DNA from: Hemerocallis citrina
Lineage: Eukaryota; Streptophyta; Magnoliopsida; Asparagales; Asphodelaceae
DNA: 64,000 bases
Direction of reading: 5' to 3'
NCBI GenBank assembly: GCA_017893485.1
Contig: JACEHZ010000200.1
Location: 248,001 to 312,000 of the forward strand
Below, piece by piece: positions 47,392-56,355 of this stretch. Position numbers and translations under genes: made by a program. Within the stretch, counting starts at the first letter, position 1, and each line of letters starts with the position of its first letter. Below the pieces are notes generated by a model. It searched no databases and had not been told where the DNA came from. It saw only the letters and a list, made by a program, of their open reading frames with translations.

Positions 47392-47892
47392 AGATTGACT
47401 GGTCGCCTAGCTGCCATAGGGCGCTTTCTGTCGAAGTCCGGGGAGAAGTGCCTCCCGTTCTTCAAAGCCCTCAGGGGGGCTAAGGGATTCGAGTGGGGGC
47501 AGCAGCAACAGGACTCCTTCGACCAGCTTAAAGCCTACCTCGTTAATCCACCTCTTCTCAGCAAACCGATACCTGGCGAACCACTCTACCTATACTTGGC
47601 AGCTTCCGAACAGACGCTTAGTGCGGTCTTAGTCAGAGAAGAAGAGAGGGCTCAGAAGCCCATTTACTACGTCAGCAAGGTGCTTCGGGACGCCGAGGTC
47701 CGGTACCCGAGGATTGAGAAAATGGCCTATGCCCTGGTAATGGCCGCGAGAAAGCTTCGACCCTACTTTCAGTCCCATTCAGTGGTCGTCCTTACCGACC
47801 AGCCGCTGAAACAGGTCCTTCACAAGCCTGAGACTTCCGGTCGCCTCATGAAGTGGTCGATCGAGCTGAGCCAACATGATATAACTTATTAG
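47392..47892 (+). pseudogene. Element B RT connection and first RNase H
   Basis: Continues in frame with RLTGRLAAIGRFLSKS, then the RNase H fold YLYLAASEQTLSAVLVREE, MAYALVMAARKLRPYFQ, VVVLTDQPLKQVL and KWSIELSQHD. It stops at TAG 47890-47892 where element A has Gln (ISYQPRT). This is again CAG to TAG. Confidence 0.92.
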
Positions 47893-48390
47893 CCGCGGAC
47901 CGCTATCAAGGCTCAGGCGCTGGCCGAATTCATAGTTGAGAGTACAATCCCTAAGCCCTGCCAAACAGTAAAAGGACCGCCGTTTTGGTCAATTTATGTT
48001 GACGGATCTTCTTGCAATGAGGGAAGCGGGGCAGGAGTCATCTTGGCAGGCCCAGACGACTTCATCCTCCAATACTCCCTCCGTATAAACTTCAAAGCTT
48101 CAAACAACGAGGCCGAATACGAGGCGCTAATAGCCGGTCTAAGAATGGCCCGAAATGCAGGGGCACAGCGGCTACAGATCTTCAGCGACTCTCAGTTGGT
48201 TGTCAACCAGGTCCTCGGTGAGTATGAAGCCCGCGATGATAGAATGGTTAGATACTTGGCTAAAGTCAAGAGCCTCATGGCGCTGTTTGACGAGGCTCTC
48301 ATCCAAAGGATCCCCTGAGAAGAAAATGCTCAGGACGACGCCCTGTCCAAATTAGCCTCCTCTTCCCTTCAAGGTCTTGAGCAGACCGTA
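47893..48390 (+). pseudogene. Element B second, archaeal-type RNase H
   Basis: IYVDGSSCNEGSGAGVIL (Asp), NNEAEYEALIAGLRMA (Glu), FSDSQLVVNQVLGEY (Asp) and QDDALSKLASS (final Asp) give all four catalytic positions. A TGA at 48316-48318 stands where element A has Arg (IPREENA). The extra RNase H is the diagnostic trait of the Tat lineage. Confidence 0.92.
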
Positions 48391-49740
48391 TTGATAGAAG
48401 TCCTCTTAAAGCCAAGCATAGAGGACGAAACCCCTGACTCCGTTGAAACGTTGCCTGTCCTCCTCGAAGACAACTGGATGAAACCCATTGTCGAATTCCT
48501 AAGGGACGGACTCCTCCCTGAAGATCCAAGGGAAGCAAGAAGAATCAGGACACGAGCCGAGCGTTTTACTTTAATCGAAGGCATCTTATATAAACGCTTC
48601 TTCACCCAGGTGGACGGTCGGCCTTACCTAAGGTGCCTTTCCCCCGGGCAAGCCGACTACGCCCTGCAAGAGCTCCACGAGGGCATCGGAGGAGCTCATT
48701 CCGGGTCCAGGGCTCTAGCGCGCAAAGTGTTGAACTACGGATATTACTGGCCCACTCTCCTACGGGACGCCGAACGACACGTTCGGCAATGCAGCTCCTG
48801 TCAAAAGTATGCAGACATCCGACGCCTTCCACAAGCACCGCTCACCTCCCTATCAAGTCCGATCCCCTTCGCTATGTGGGGGATGGATTTACTGGGACCG
48901 TTTCCACCAGCTCCCGGACAGCTAAAGTTCCTAGTCGTGGCAGTCGACTATTTCTCTAAATGGATAGAAGTCGAGCCCCTGGCTACAATCACCGAACATA
49001 GAGTCGTTCAATTTTTCTGGAAAAACGTGATTTGCCGGTTCGGCGTTCCCCGAGTCATAGTCACGGATAATGGAACACAGTTCACTGGGGCCGCCTTCCG
49101 AGCCTTATGTGAGGACCTCTCCATACAACACCGATTCTCCTCCGTCTCCCATCCTCAGTCGAATGGCCAAGCAGAGAATGCCAACCGACAGATTCTCTCG
49201 GGCATCAAGAAGAGATTAGACAAGTGTTCCAAAGGACTGTGGGTCGATCAGCTGCCGAACGTACTCTGGAATCACCGCACCACTAAGCGGACCCCAACAG
49301 GCGAAAGCCCATTTAATCTCACCTATGGGGCCGAGGCCATCATCCCCCTAGAAGTCGGGATACCCTCTCCTCGTCTGATAGCTTATGAAGAAGAGCAGAA
49401 CGCTAGAGAACTCAGAGCGAGCTTAGATCTGATAGATGAAATCCGAGAGAGGGCTGCCATACACCAGCAAGCTTACCGAAGGAGGATCGAGCTACCATAC
49501 AACAAAAGGGTCCGACCAACAGACCTCAAAGAAGGGGACCTAGTCCTACGAAAATTGGCCATCTCGTTCCCCGGACAGAAAAGCAAACTGGCCCCGAATT
49601 GGGAGGGACCGTACAAAATCTCAAAAGGGATCCGCCCAGGTGCATACAAGCTAGAAGATCTCGAAGGCAGAGAAATTTTCAGGACTTGGAATGCCGACCA
49701 TCTTTTGAAATACCAAGAGAAGGCAACCACACCTCTCTAA
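48391..49740 (+). CDS. Element B integrase region (open)
   Basis: 449 codons open to a natural stop at 49738-49740. Zinc-binding HHCC: ELHEGIGGAHSGSRAL then CSSCQKYA (about residues 92-135). DDE core: GMDLLGPFPPAPG, VDYFSKWIEVEPL, VIVTDNGTQFTG and SHPQSNGQAENAN (about 165-275). The C-terminal domain with GDLVLRK and WEGPYKISKGIRPGAYKLEDLEG has no chromodomain, as expected for Tat. The first ATG (48391) is only the first Met after the upstream stop. In the live element this was part of Gag-Pol. It joins the DNA copy to the chromosome. Confidence 0.93.
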   Translation: MIEVLLKPSIEDETPDSVETLPVLLEDNWMKPIVEFLRDGLLPEDPREARRIRTRAERFTLIEGILYKRFFTQVDGRPYLRCLSPGQADYALQELHEGIGGAHSGSRALARKVLNYGYYWPTLLRDAERHVRQCSSCQKYADIRRLPQAPLTSLSSPIPFAMWGMDLLGPFPPAPGQLKFLVVAVDYFSKWIEVEPLATITEHRVVQFFWKNVICRFGVPRVIVTDNGTQFTGAAFRALCEDLSIQHRFSSVSHPQSNGQAENANRQILSGIKKRLDKCSKGLWVDQLPNVLWNHRTTKRTPTGESPFNLTYGAEAIIPLEVGIPSPRLIAYEEEQNARELRASLDLIDEIRERAAIHQQAYRRRIELPYNKRVRPTDLKEGDLVLRKLAISFPGQKSKLAPNWEGPYKISKGIRPGAYKLEDLEGREIFRTWNADHLLKYQEKATTPL

Positions 49741-49920
49741 GTAACTCGAGATGTCGAACCATTCCCTTACTAGTAGTGATTTTTTCTTTTATTTTTTCAT
49801 TGTAATAACGGCTAGCAACTTTAGAAGCAGCCGATCATTAGATATTAGTAAATAAAGTATTCTTTTTTCTAGTATTTTCACTGCTACTACATCTCTCTGC
49901 TTTTAACTCTTTAATCTAAC
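49741..49920 (+). other. Post-integrase segment with AATAAA
   Basis: TAATAACGGCT, GAAGCAGCC and AGTAAATAAAG (about 49803-49860) match the element D sequence after gag (38025-37960 minus). The AATAAA at about 49852-49857 may end shorter sense transcripts before the tandem arrays. Confidence 0.6.
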
Positions 49921-50850
49921 AATGGTTCCGGAGTCCAACACTTGGCTCGATTCTACTTCGCAAGTTCGCTCCCAAGCGAGCTAGAAGTAGCTCGCCATTC
50001 GGAACTGCTCCCAAAGCTGTTGAATGGTTCGGAGTCCAACACTTGGTTCGACTCTACTCCGCAAGTTCGCTCCTAAGCGAGCTAGGGGTAGTTCGCCATT
50101 CGGAATTGCTCCCACACCCTTAAACTAACAATGGTTCCGGAGTCCAACACTTGGTTCGATTCTACTTCGCAAGTTCGCTCCCAAGCGAGCTAGAAGTAGC
50201 TCGCCATTCGGAACTGCTCCCAAAGCCGTTGAATGGTTCGGAGTCCAACACTTGGTTCGACTCTACTCCGCAAGTTCGCTCCTAAGCGAGCTAGGGATAG
50301 TTCGCCATTCGGAATTGCTCCCACACCCTTAAACTAACAATGGTTCCAGAGTCCAACACTTGGTTCGATTCTACTTCGCAAGTTCGCTCCCAAGCGAGCT
50401 AGAAGTAGCTCGCCATTCGGAACTGCTCCCAAAGCCGTTGAATGGTTCGGAGTCCAACACTTGGTTCGACTCTACTCCGCAAGTTCGCTCCTAAGCGAGC
50501 TAGGGGTAGTTCGCCATTCGAAATTGCTCCCACACCCTTAAACTAACAATGGTTCCGGAGTCCAACACTTGGTTCGATTCTACTTCGCAAGTTCGCTCCC
50601 AAGCGAGCTAGAAGTAGCTCGCCATTCGGAACTGCTTCCAAAGCCGTTGAATGGTTCGGAGTCCAACACTTGGTTCGACTCTACTCCGCAAGTTCGCTCC
50701 TAAGAGAGCTAGGGGTAGTTCGCCATTCGGAATTGCTCCCACGCCCTTAATCTAACAATGGTTCCGGAGTCCCACACTTGGTTCGATTCTACTTCGCAAG
50801 TTCGCTCCTAAACGAACTAGAAGAAGCTCGCCATTCGGAGTCCAGCACTT
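49921..50850. repeat. 209-bp tandem array in element B, each unit a dimer of about 104 bp
   Basis: AATGGTTCCGGAGTCC starts at 49921, 50130, 50339, 50548 and 50757, an exact 209-bp period: four full units and a partial fifth. Each unit has two related halves, both with GGAGTCCAACACTTGG. Each half holds a long imperfect hairpin: CTACTTC-gca-AGTTCGCT-loop-AGCGAGCT-a-GAAGTAG in half one, CTACTCC...GGGGTAG in half two. Paired changes between the halves keep pairing. Matches the 117-bp units of element D in reverse orientation. Confidence 0.95.
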
Positions 50851-51047
50851 TAGAAGCTACGGCACAGCAGACAACAGTCACAAGAACAAAACACACAAAT
50901 TCGGCAACAACACTTTTATTAATGAAACCGAAGCGGTACAAAGACAAACGCAGCGGGATTACAACTCGTCAAAGAAAAAGCTACAATGCCGACTTATTAC
51001 ACTTAGCAAAAACAAAAAATACTCAACAACTAACAGAGTCGACCACT

Positions 51048-51962
51048 CTAGCGCTTTTTCGGAGCCGGGGCGTTCCGCTTCAAAGACACCCGAGGATGGC
51101 GATGCTTGTCTCCGGAGCACGACCCCAAGCCCGCGAACTGAGACGTGTCCTCGGCACCACTCCTAGTGGCCACTCCGACGGATGCACCGCTCGACGAAAT
51201 TGCCACCGAACTCTGCGCGTCCCCCGGACTGGGTTGGCCGATCCGCTGACGGGTCGCCATCTCATAAAAGGTAATGCCCCACTTGCTCTCAGCGCGAGTG
51301 CATGACGTGCTTCGAACATTGATCGGCCCTGAATGCGGCTTAAGACGGGCCACTTCTGCCTCCAACTCCGAGATCTGATCCCGCAGCGAGTCGTCCTTGA
51401 CGTCGACTTCGAAACGTGGGGGTATCGCGGAGTCCGGGACTCCAGATCGGCAGGCGATGAGGCGCCGAAGGTGGGTGACCTCGATGCTTTTGTCCACCGT
51501 CGCCCTCTTGAGCGCTTCAACTTCGGCAGACAGCTGAACCCGGTCGGTCGTCAATTTGGCCACTTCGGCCGTCAGCGCCTCACCCTCACTCCGAAGCTTC
51601 ACCTCTACGGACTGAAGATGTTGTATTTCGGAAAGCAAATCGTCTCTCTCCGCTGTCATTTTGGACAAGTTATGACGGATGCACTGAACCCGAATCTCAT
51701 TATGGAAATCAGTTGGCGAATATTCACCTTCGGGGATAAGCTCCGCGATCCTACTTTCCAGTCGGCGAATCTCGATATCCCGCCGGCCGAGGATGAGCTG
51801 GAGATGCTTCCTCTCGCTTTCAGCTTGGCGCAAACCGAGCTCGACCTCGTAGAGCCGCTCTCGGCACCTCGCCAGACATAGCCTCGTCGCCCCTAGGCCG
51901 ACCTCGGCTCGAGCTCCTTCATCCGAGCCCAAAGGTTCGACGTCTTGGGCAATCAACATAAG
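51048..51962 (-). CDS. Antisense gene 2 of element B: coiled-coil protein
   Basis: About 300 residues on the minus strand ending ...RVSLKRNAPAPKKR. Residues about 30-205 are heptad-rich coiled coil (RHLQLILGRRDIEIRRLE, AERDDLLSEIQHLQSVE, EALTAEVAKLTTD). The tail has a Lys/Arg cluster that could be a nuclear signal. Just upstream, CTCTTTTGCAG ending at 51963 (minus) is a good 3' splice site, so this may be a downstream exon. The first ATG after it is at 51959. An AATAAAAG signal lies downstream (about 50913-50920 minus). No enzymatic domain is recognised. Its place beside antisense gene 1 suggests shared function. Confidence 0.65.
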   Translation of the reverse strand, partial: LMLIAQDVEPLGSDEGARAEVGLGATRLCLARCRERLYEVELGLRQAESERKHLQLILGRRDIEIRRLESRIAELIPEGEYSPTDFHNEIRVQCIRHNLSKMTAERDDLLSEIQHLQSVEVKLRSEGEALTAEVAKLTTDRVQLSAEVEALKRATVDKSIEVTHLRRLIACRSGVPDSAIPPRFEVDVKDDSLRDQISELEAEVARLKPHSGPINVRSTSCTRAESKWGITFYEMATRQRIGQPSPGDAQSSVAISSSGASVGVATRSGAEDTSQFAGLGSCSGDKHRHPRVSLKRNAPAPKKR

Positions 51963-52245
51963 CTGCAAAAGAGATCGAAGCGATCAGCAAAAATGTCGAA
52001 AACTGCCGAAGCACCACACTTGGAAAAATCTAAGCTAAAGACAAGAAGGGAATGCTCAGCGCAAAAAAGGGGGCAAAAGACAAAGACTGTTGAACACCAA
52101 TACTTGCAAAAAATTTTCTTTTCATTCATTTCAAAAAGTAGCGGTGGCCAGTCCGCTATTAGGCGTTACAACGATTGAAAAGAAAAACAAAAAAAAACAA
52201 AAACAACAAACATACGAGCAAAAAAGAAGAAGACGAGGAGCGGAG

Positions 52246-54348
52246 TCAAGGCCCGACCTCTTTCCCCGGGCGACGAGGTGGAGTAGGGGTGGACTTCGCC
52301 GAAGGAGACGCCGCCGCCAGCGGAGTGATCGTGGCGCTGGGGACCTCGCCAGTAACCCCGGCGTCGGCATCGGCGTCGCCCTCCTCCTCTTCTTCCCCTT
52401 CGGACTCGGGGTCGAAGCCCTCAACGTGTCCGGGGAAGAGCCGCCATCCCGAGACATCCACTGAGGGGTATGCCTCCAACACCCGCGTGAGGGCGGCAGC
52501 AAAGGCCTTCGCCATGTTTTGCGCGAGGAACCCCTGGGCCTTCTCCATGGTCGCGCCCTCCGCCGCCTTCACGGCTGCCGCCTGCTTCGCCTCGGCCTCG
52601 GCCAGCTGCTTGGCCGACCCCTCCTTCTCCCGAAGGAGCTCGCCCTCCAGCCTCTTCACCTCAGCCTCGAGATGCTTGATCCTCGCCGACCGACCCTCAT
52701 GCTCGACTCGGAGCTTGTCGAGCTCGTTCGCCATCCGAGCCTTATCATTCCGAGCTTGGTCGGACTCCTGCTTCAGCTCTTTCTCCAGAGCTGTCAGCCT
52801 CTCGGTGAGATGGCCGAAGTGGACGATGATCTGCAGCAAAGAAGAACTAAAAGAGTTAGAAAAAATTTTCGGTTCAAGAAATACAACAGAAGTGGAGAAG
52901 CTTACCGATACCGCCGAACGAGCGATCTCGATCACGTCGTCGCCTTGCCTCCCCGCCTCCATGGCGGCTCGGTCCTTCAGGGTGGCGAGATGCTTGACAG
53001 CCTGCATGCTCGCCAACGAGTTCCCGAGGAACCCATCGTGCTTCCGGACTTGCCAGTCCGGGATATGAATCCGCTTGTGCTCCTCTGTCAGGAGCTCCTC
53101 GCCTGCCACGGTCAGCGGCGGTGTCGGCATGGCGAGGGCGGCAGCAATGGGGAACTCCCCCACAGGTGAGGGAGCAGAAGTCCCCGCCACGGTGACGACC
53201 GGGGCATCGAGGATCTCCACCCCCTCGTCAGGGGCAGCAATCCTCGGCGTCTTCGAGGTCGAGGGCAGCTTCGACGCGACCCTCTTGCGCTTCTTCGGTG
53301 CCTTACTCGCGAGCCCTGCCCTGAGCGCCAAGACCTCGTCGTAGTCCATGGATTCTGCATCAAAAGTAAAAAAGTGATTAGCATACAAAAAAACAACAAG
53401 GCAGCAAGTACGGAAAAAAGAACTTGACGAGAGCCGCGTACTAGGGTCTACGCGGCAGAGCCCTCCCCTGTAGAGGACGTCCTCCGTCAGCTCCTTCCAA
53501 TCGTACTTCGGACGGTCAAGAAGGATCCGGACCGCCTCTTCTTCTTCTACTGAGAGCCTCGGCATCGCCGTCGCCCTCTTCGGCACCCCTTCTGCCCAGC
53601 TAGAGGGGATCGGCCAGGCCTCACGACTCCGCACGACGAACCACTTCTCTCGCCAGTGCTTAATGGAGTCAGGGCAAACGACGAGTCTGCCGCCGTGCCT
53701 CGGAGTCAAATAATACCGGTACTCCGACCTATTCCCTTGGTGGAGCCGGTATAACGCCCGAAGCACGTTTAGCTGCGGCTCGATCCCTGCGGCCTGGCAG
53801 TGGAGAACGAAACCATTGATCACTCGCCACGCGTTCGGCATCAGTTGGATGGGGCTGACCCCGAACCAACTCACCACGGTAATTGCGAACGCGTGGAGAG
53901 GTAGCCGAGCACCGGCGATAAAAGCATCGACCGGCCAGCAACACATGGTCACTAGCAGCGGCGAATTGGCCCTAACTCCGGGGCCCGGCAGCATGATTTC
54001 GTACTCCTCCGGGATGAAAAACGAATCCCGGATCACAGCCAGTTCCTCCTCGCGCAGGATCGACGCCGCATCGTCCGCCTCCGTCATCTCCCTCGCTTCA
54101 TTCTCCTCGAAGGACCTCTCCCTCCCATGGACAATTCGCTCGGCCTGATCCTCCGGGAGCTGCCTGACTCTGTGTAGTCCCGTCAACGGACCGGGCAGTT
54201 GCCCGAACTCCCCCATCCTCTTCGGATCCTCCACGATCGAATCCTTGCCGAACACTTTGCCTTTGGTCGGAGTCAGTGTCGAGTCCTCGACGTCTTCAAG
54301 GGAGGGCTCGGACCAGGAGACTTCATCGGAGACAGAAGCTAGAGACAT
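52246..54348 (-). CDS. Antisense gene 1 of element B: putative gypsy-type transposon protein (Transposase_28-like), two introns
   Basis: Runs from ATG 54348 (MSLASVSDEVSW) to a stop at 52246-52248. Residues about 105-270 hold the domain known as 'putative gypsy type transposon' (PF04195), with LPLHAFAITVVSWFGVSPIQ, LMPNAWRVINGF and LRALYRLHQG. Two GT-AG introns lie at 53355-53441 (87 bp) and 52831-52905 (75 bp). Both are multiples of three without stops, so the genomic frame is also open. Spliced exons 54348-53442, 53354-52906 and 52830-52246 total 1,941 nt (646 residues). The second half is Ala/Pro-rich, then coiled coil (VHFGHLTERLTALEKELKQ, then 160 residues), ending in an acidic patch SEGEEEEEGDADADAG. 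Function unknown. Extra antisense ORFs of this family are known from Tat elements. Confidence 0.85.
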   Translation of the reverse strand: MSLASVSDEVSWSEPSLEDVEDSTLTPTKGKVFGKDSIVEDPKRMGEFGQLPGPLTGLHRVRQLPEDQAERIVHGRERSFEENEAREMTEADDAASILREEELAVIRDSFFIPEEYEIMLPGPGVRANSPLLVTMCCWPVDAFIAGARLPLHAFAITVVSWFGVSPIQLMPNAWRVINGFVLHCQAAGIEPQLNVLRALYRLHQGNRSEYRYYLTPRHGGRLVVCPDSIKHWREKWFVVRSREAWPIPSSWAEGVPKRATAMPRLSVEEEEAVRILLDRPKYDWKELTEDVLYRGGLCRVDPSTRLSSSSFFRTCCLVVFLYANHFFTFDAESMDYDEVLALRAGLASKAPKKRKRVASKLPSTSKTPRIAAPDEGVEILDAPVVTVAGTSAPSPVGEFPIAAALAMPTPPLTVAGEELLTEEHKRIHIPDWQVRKHDGFLGNSLASMQAVKHLATLKDRAAMEAGRQGDDVIEIARSAVSVSFSTSVVFLEPKIFSNSFSSSLLQIIVHFGHLTERLTALEKELKQESDQARNDKARMANELDKLRVEHEGRSARIKHLEAEVKRLEGELLREKEGSAKQLAEAEAKQAAAVKAAEGATMEKAQGFLAQNMAKAFAAALTRVLEAYPSVDVSGWRLFPGHVEGFDPESEGEEEEEGDADADAGVTGEVPSATITPLAAASPSAKSTPTPPRRPGKEVGP
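52831..52905 (-). other. Intron 2 of antisense gene 1
   Basis: Minus strand GTAAGCTTCTCC ... TTCTTTGCTGCAG, a consensus plant donor and acceptor. Length 75, phase 0, U-rich. Confidence 0.85.
53355..53441 (-). other. Intron 1 of antisense gene 1
   Basis: Minus strand GTACGCGG ... TTTTGATGCAG, with a CTAAT branch-like motif and a T-rich tract before the acceptor. Length 87, in frame. Its translation (RLSSSSFFRTCCLVVFLYAN) is unlike the flanking protein, which supports removal. Confidence 0.82.
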
Positions 54349-54495
54349 AATTGATAATGAATTACCTTAAAAAGCTTTGGTTGCCGGAAAACTTCGCCTG
54401 AGTCAAACGCCGACCACCGGAAAAACTCGCCTGAAGCACAAGAAAACGCCTGAGCAAATGAGAGGAGAAATGAGAAATGAGAGAGGGGGGTGAGG

Positions 54496-54502
54496 ATTTA
54501 TA
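54496..54502 (-). promoter_or_regulatory. TATA box of antisense gene 1
   Basis: TATAAAT on the minus strand in TTCTATAAATCCTCAC, about 148 bases before the ATG. A CT-rich leader (CTCTCTCATTTCTCATTTC) follows. TGGGCC and AGCCCA motifs lie 40-70 bases further upstream, a common plant promoter layout. Confidence 0.7.
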
Positions 54503-54778
54503 GAAGGGGGGCACTCCCAACGAGGCTAATGGGCTCGTACGACCGGCCCATTTAAACCAAACGGCGGAGCAACCCCAATCGTCACCTCGCTAACCATGCC
54601 AAATCATGAGTTGAATTTAATGCGCATCCCGTCTGATAGAAGCCCAGAGGTCACTGCAATTAATGAACGTCCCATCTGTCAGGGTTGTCAAAGTTGTCAG
54701 AGCTGTCAGAGCTGTCAGAGCCACCAGAAGTTCAAATGGCGCACAGAAAAAACAAACCCCTAAAAACGACAAGTCTAG
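54503..54778 (-). promoter_or_regulatory. Promoter-proximal region of antisense gene 1
   Basis: Contains TGGGCCGG (near 54545-54555 minus) and a short tandem AGAGCTGTC / AAGTTGTCAGAGCTGTCAG (54685-54720). No ORF. Confidence 0.5.
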
Positions 54779-55996
54779 AAGTTCGGCACTCACTGCCGAG
54801 CGTTCGTGACACCGATCTTGTTACGGGATAAAAATCAAGCTCGGCACTCACTGCCGAGCGTTCGTGACACCGACCTTGTTACGGGACAAAAATCAAGTTC
54901 GGCACTCACTGCCGAGCGTTCGTGACACCGACCTTGTTACGGGTAAAAAATCAAGTTCAGCACTCACTGCCGAGCGTTCGTGACACCGACCTTGTTACGG
55001 GGCAAAAATCAAGTTCGGCACTCACTGCCGAGCGTTCGTGACACCGACCTTGTTACGGGGCAAAAAACAAGTTCGGCACTCACTGCCGAGCGTTCGTGAC
55101 ACCGACCTTGTTACGGGTAAAAAATCAAGTTCGGCACTCACTGCCGAGCGTTCGTGACACCGACCTTGTTACGGGACAAAAAACAAGTTCGGCATTCACT
55201 GCCGAGCGTTCGTGACACCGACCTTGTTACGGGTAAAAAATCAAGTTCGGCACTCACTGCCGAGCGTTCGTGACACCGACCTTGTTACGGGGCAAAAATC
55301 AAGTTCGGCACTCACTGCCGAGCGTTCGTGACACCGACCTTGTTACGGGTAAAAAATCAAGTTCAGCACTCACTGCCGAGCGTTCGTGACACCGACCTTG
55401 TTACGGGGCAAAAATCAAGTTCGGCACTCACTGCCGAGCGTTCGTGACACCGACCTTGTTACGGGGCAAAAATCAAGTTCGGCACTCACTGCCGAGCGTT
55501 CGTGACACCGACCTTGTTACGGGGCAAAAAACAAGTTCGGCACTCACTGCCGAGCGTTCGTGACACCGACCTTGTTACGGGGAAAAAAACAAGTTCGGCA
55601 CTCACTGCCGAGTGTTCGTGACACCGACCTTGTTACGGGTAAAAAATCAAGTTCGGCACTCACTGCCGAGCGTTCGTGACACCGACCTTGTTACGGGGCA
55701 AAAAATAAGTTCGGCACTCACTGCCGAGCGTTCGTGACACCGACCTTGTTACGGGGCAAAAAACAAGTTCGGCACTCACTGCCGAGCGTTCGTGATACCG
55801 ACCTTGTTATAAGGTAAAAAACAAGTTCGGCACTCACTGCCGAGCGTTCGTGACACCGACCTTGTTACGGGGCAAAAAACAAGTTCGGCACTCACTGCCG
55901 AGCGTTCGTGACACCGACCTTGTTACGGGGCAAAAAACAAGTTCGGCACTCACTGCCGAGCGTTCGTGACACCGACCTTGTTATAAGGTAAAAAAA
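54779..55996. repeat. 58-bp tandem array in element B, about 21 copies
   Basis: The unit has GTTCGGCACTCACTGCCGAG, CGTTCGTGACACCGACC and TTGTTACGGGGCAAAAA, with a period of exactly 58. Each unit has a perfect 6-bp hairpin TCGGCA-CTCAC-TGCCGA. Units are nearly identical. Differences concentrate in the GGGGCAAAAAAC / GGGTAAAAAATC spacer. Shared rare variants recur 406 bp (7 units) and 174 bp (3 units) apart, showing block duplication. The array lies upstream of the antisense promoter and before the 3' LTR. Confidence 0.96.
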
Positions 55997-56339
55997 AAGT
56001 TCGGCAGATCGCCAGACTCACTCCTAGTGCTCGCAGCTATGCCGAACTCGCTTTCCTCTCCGGAAAAGCCTGCCGAACTGCATGTGGACCTCGGCCCCCT
56101 AGTCAGCGAGCCCTAGGGGGGGTTTAAGGCGTGATCCAAATGTATAAGACCCCCGAACAAACGAATTGACGCTTCGCAAAGGACAAAAGGATATCCCTGC
56201 AAGTCGGAGCTCAATCCACTTGGAAAATCACCTCACTACCCCTTCGAGATTCGAAACCCACCATTTGAACTCCGATGCAACTCCGCTAGCCATTAAAACA
56301 GTTAAACTACTCCTCAAAGGCCGATCAAATTTAGCCTTT
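55997..56339 (+). other. End of element B 3' untranslated region
   Basis: Unique sequence between the 58-bp array and polypurine tract. A 71-codon open frame (56166-56381) overlaps the LTR and is considered noise. Confidence 0.6.
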
Positions 56340-56351
56340 AGGAGTGGGGGG
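56340..56351 (+). promoter_or_regulatory. Polypurine tract of element B
   Basis: AGGAGTGGGGGG then CTCG, directly before the LTR start at 56356. Same tract in element D. Confidence 0.9.
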
Positions 56352-56355
56352 CTCG

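Noticed and set aside
52175..53169. Plus-strand frames opposite antisense gene 1
   Set aside because: Shadow frames. The minus strand has the domain, introns and promoter.
54779..55996. CRISPR-like array
   Set aside because: Units are contiguous 58-bp tandem repeats without unique spacers, in a plant retrotransposon.
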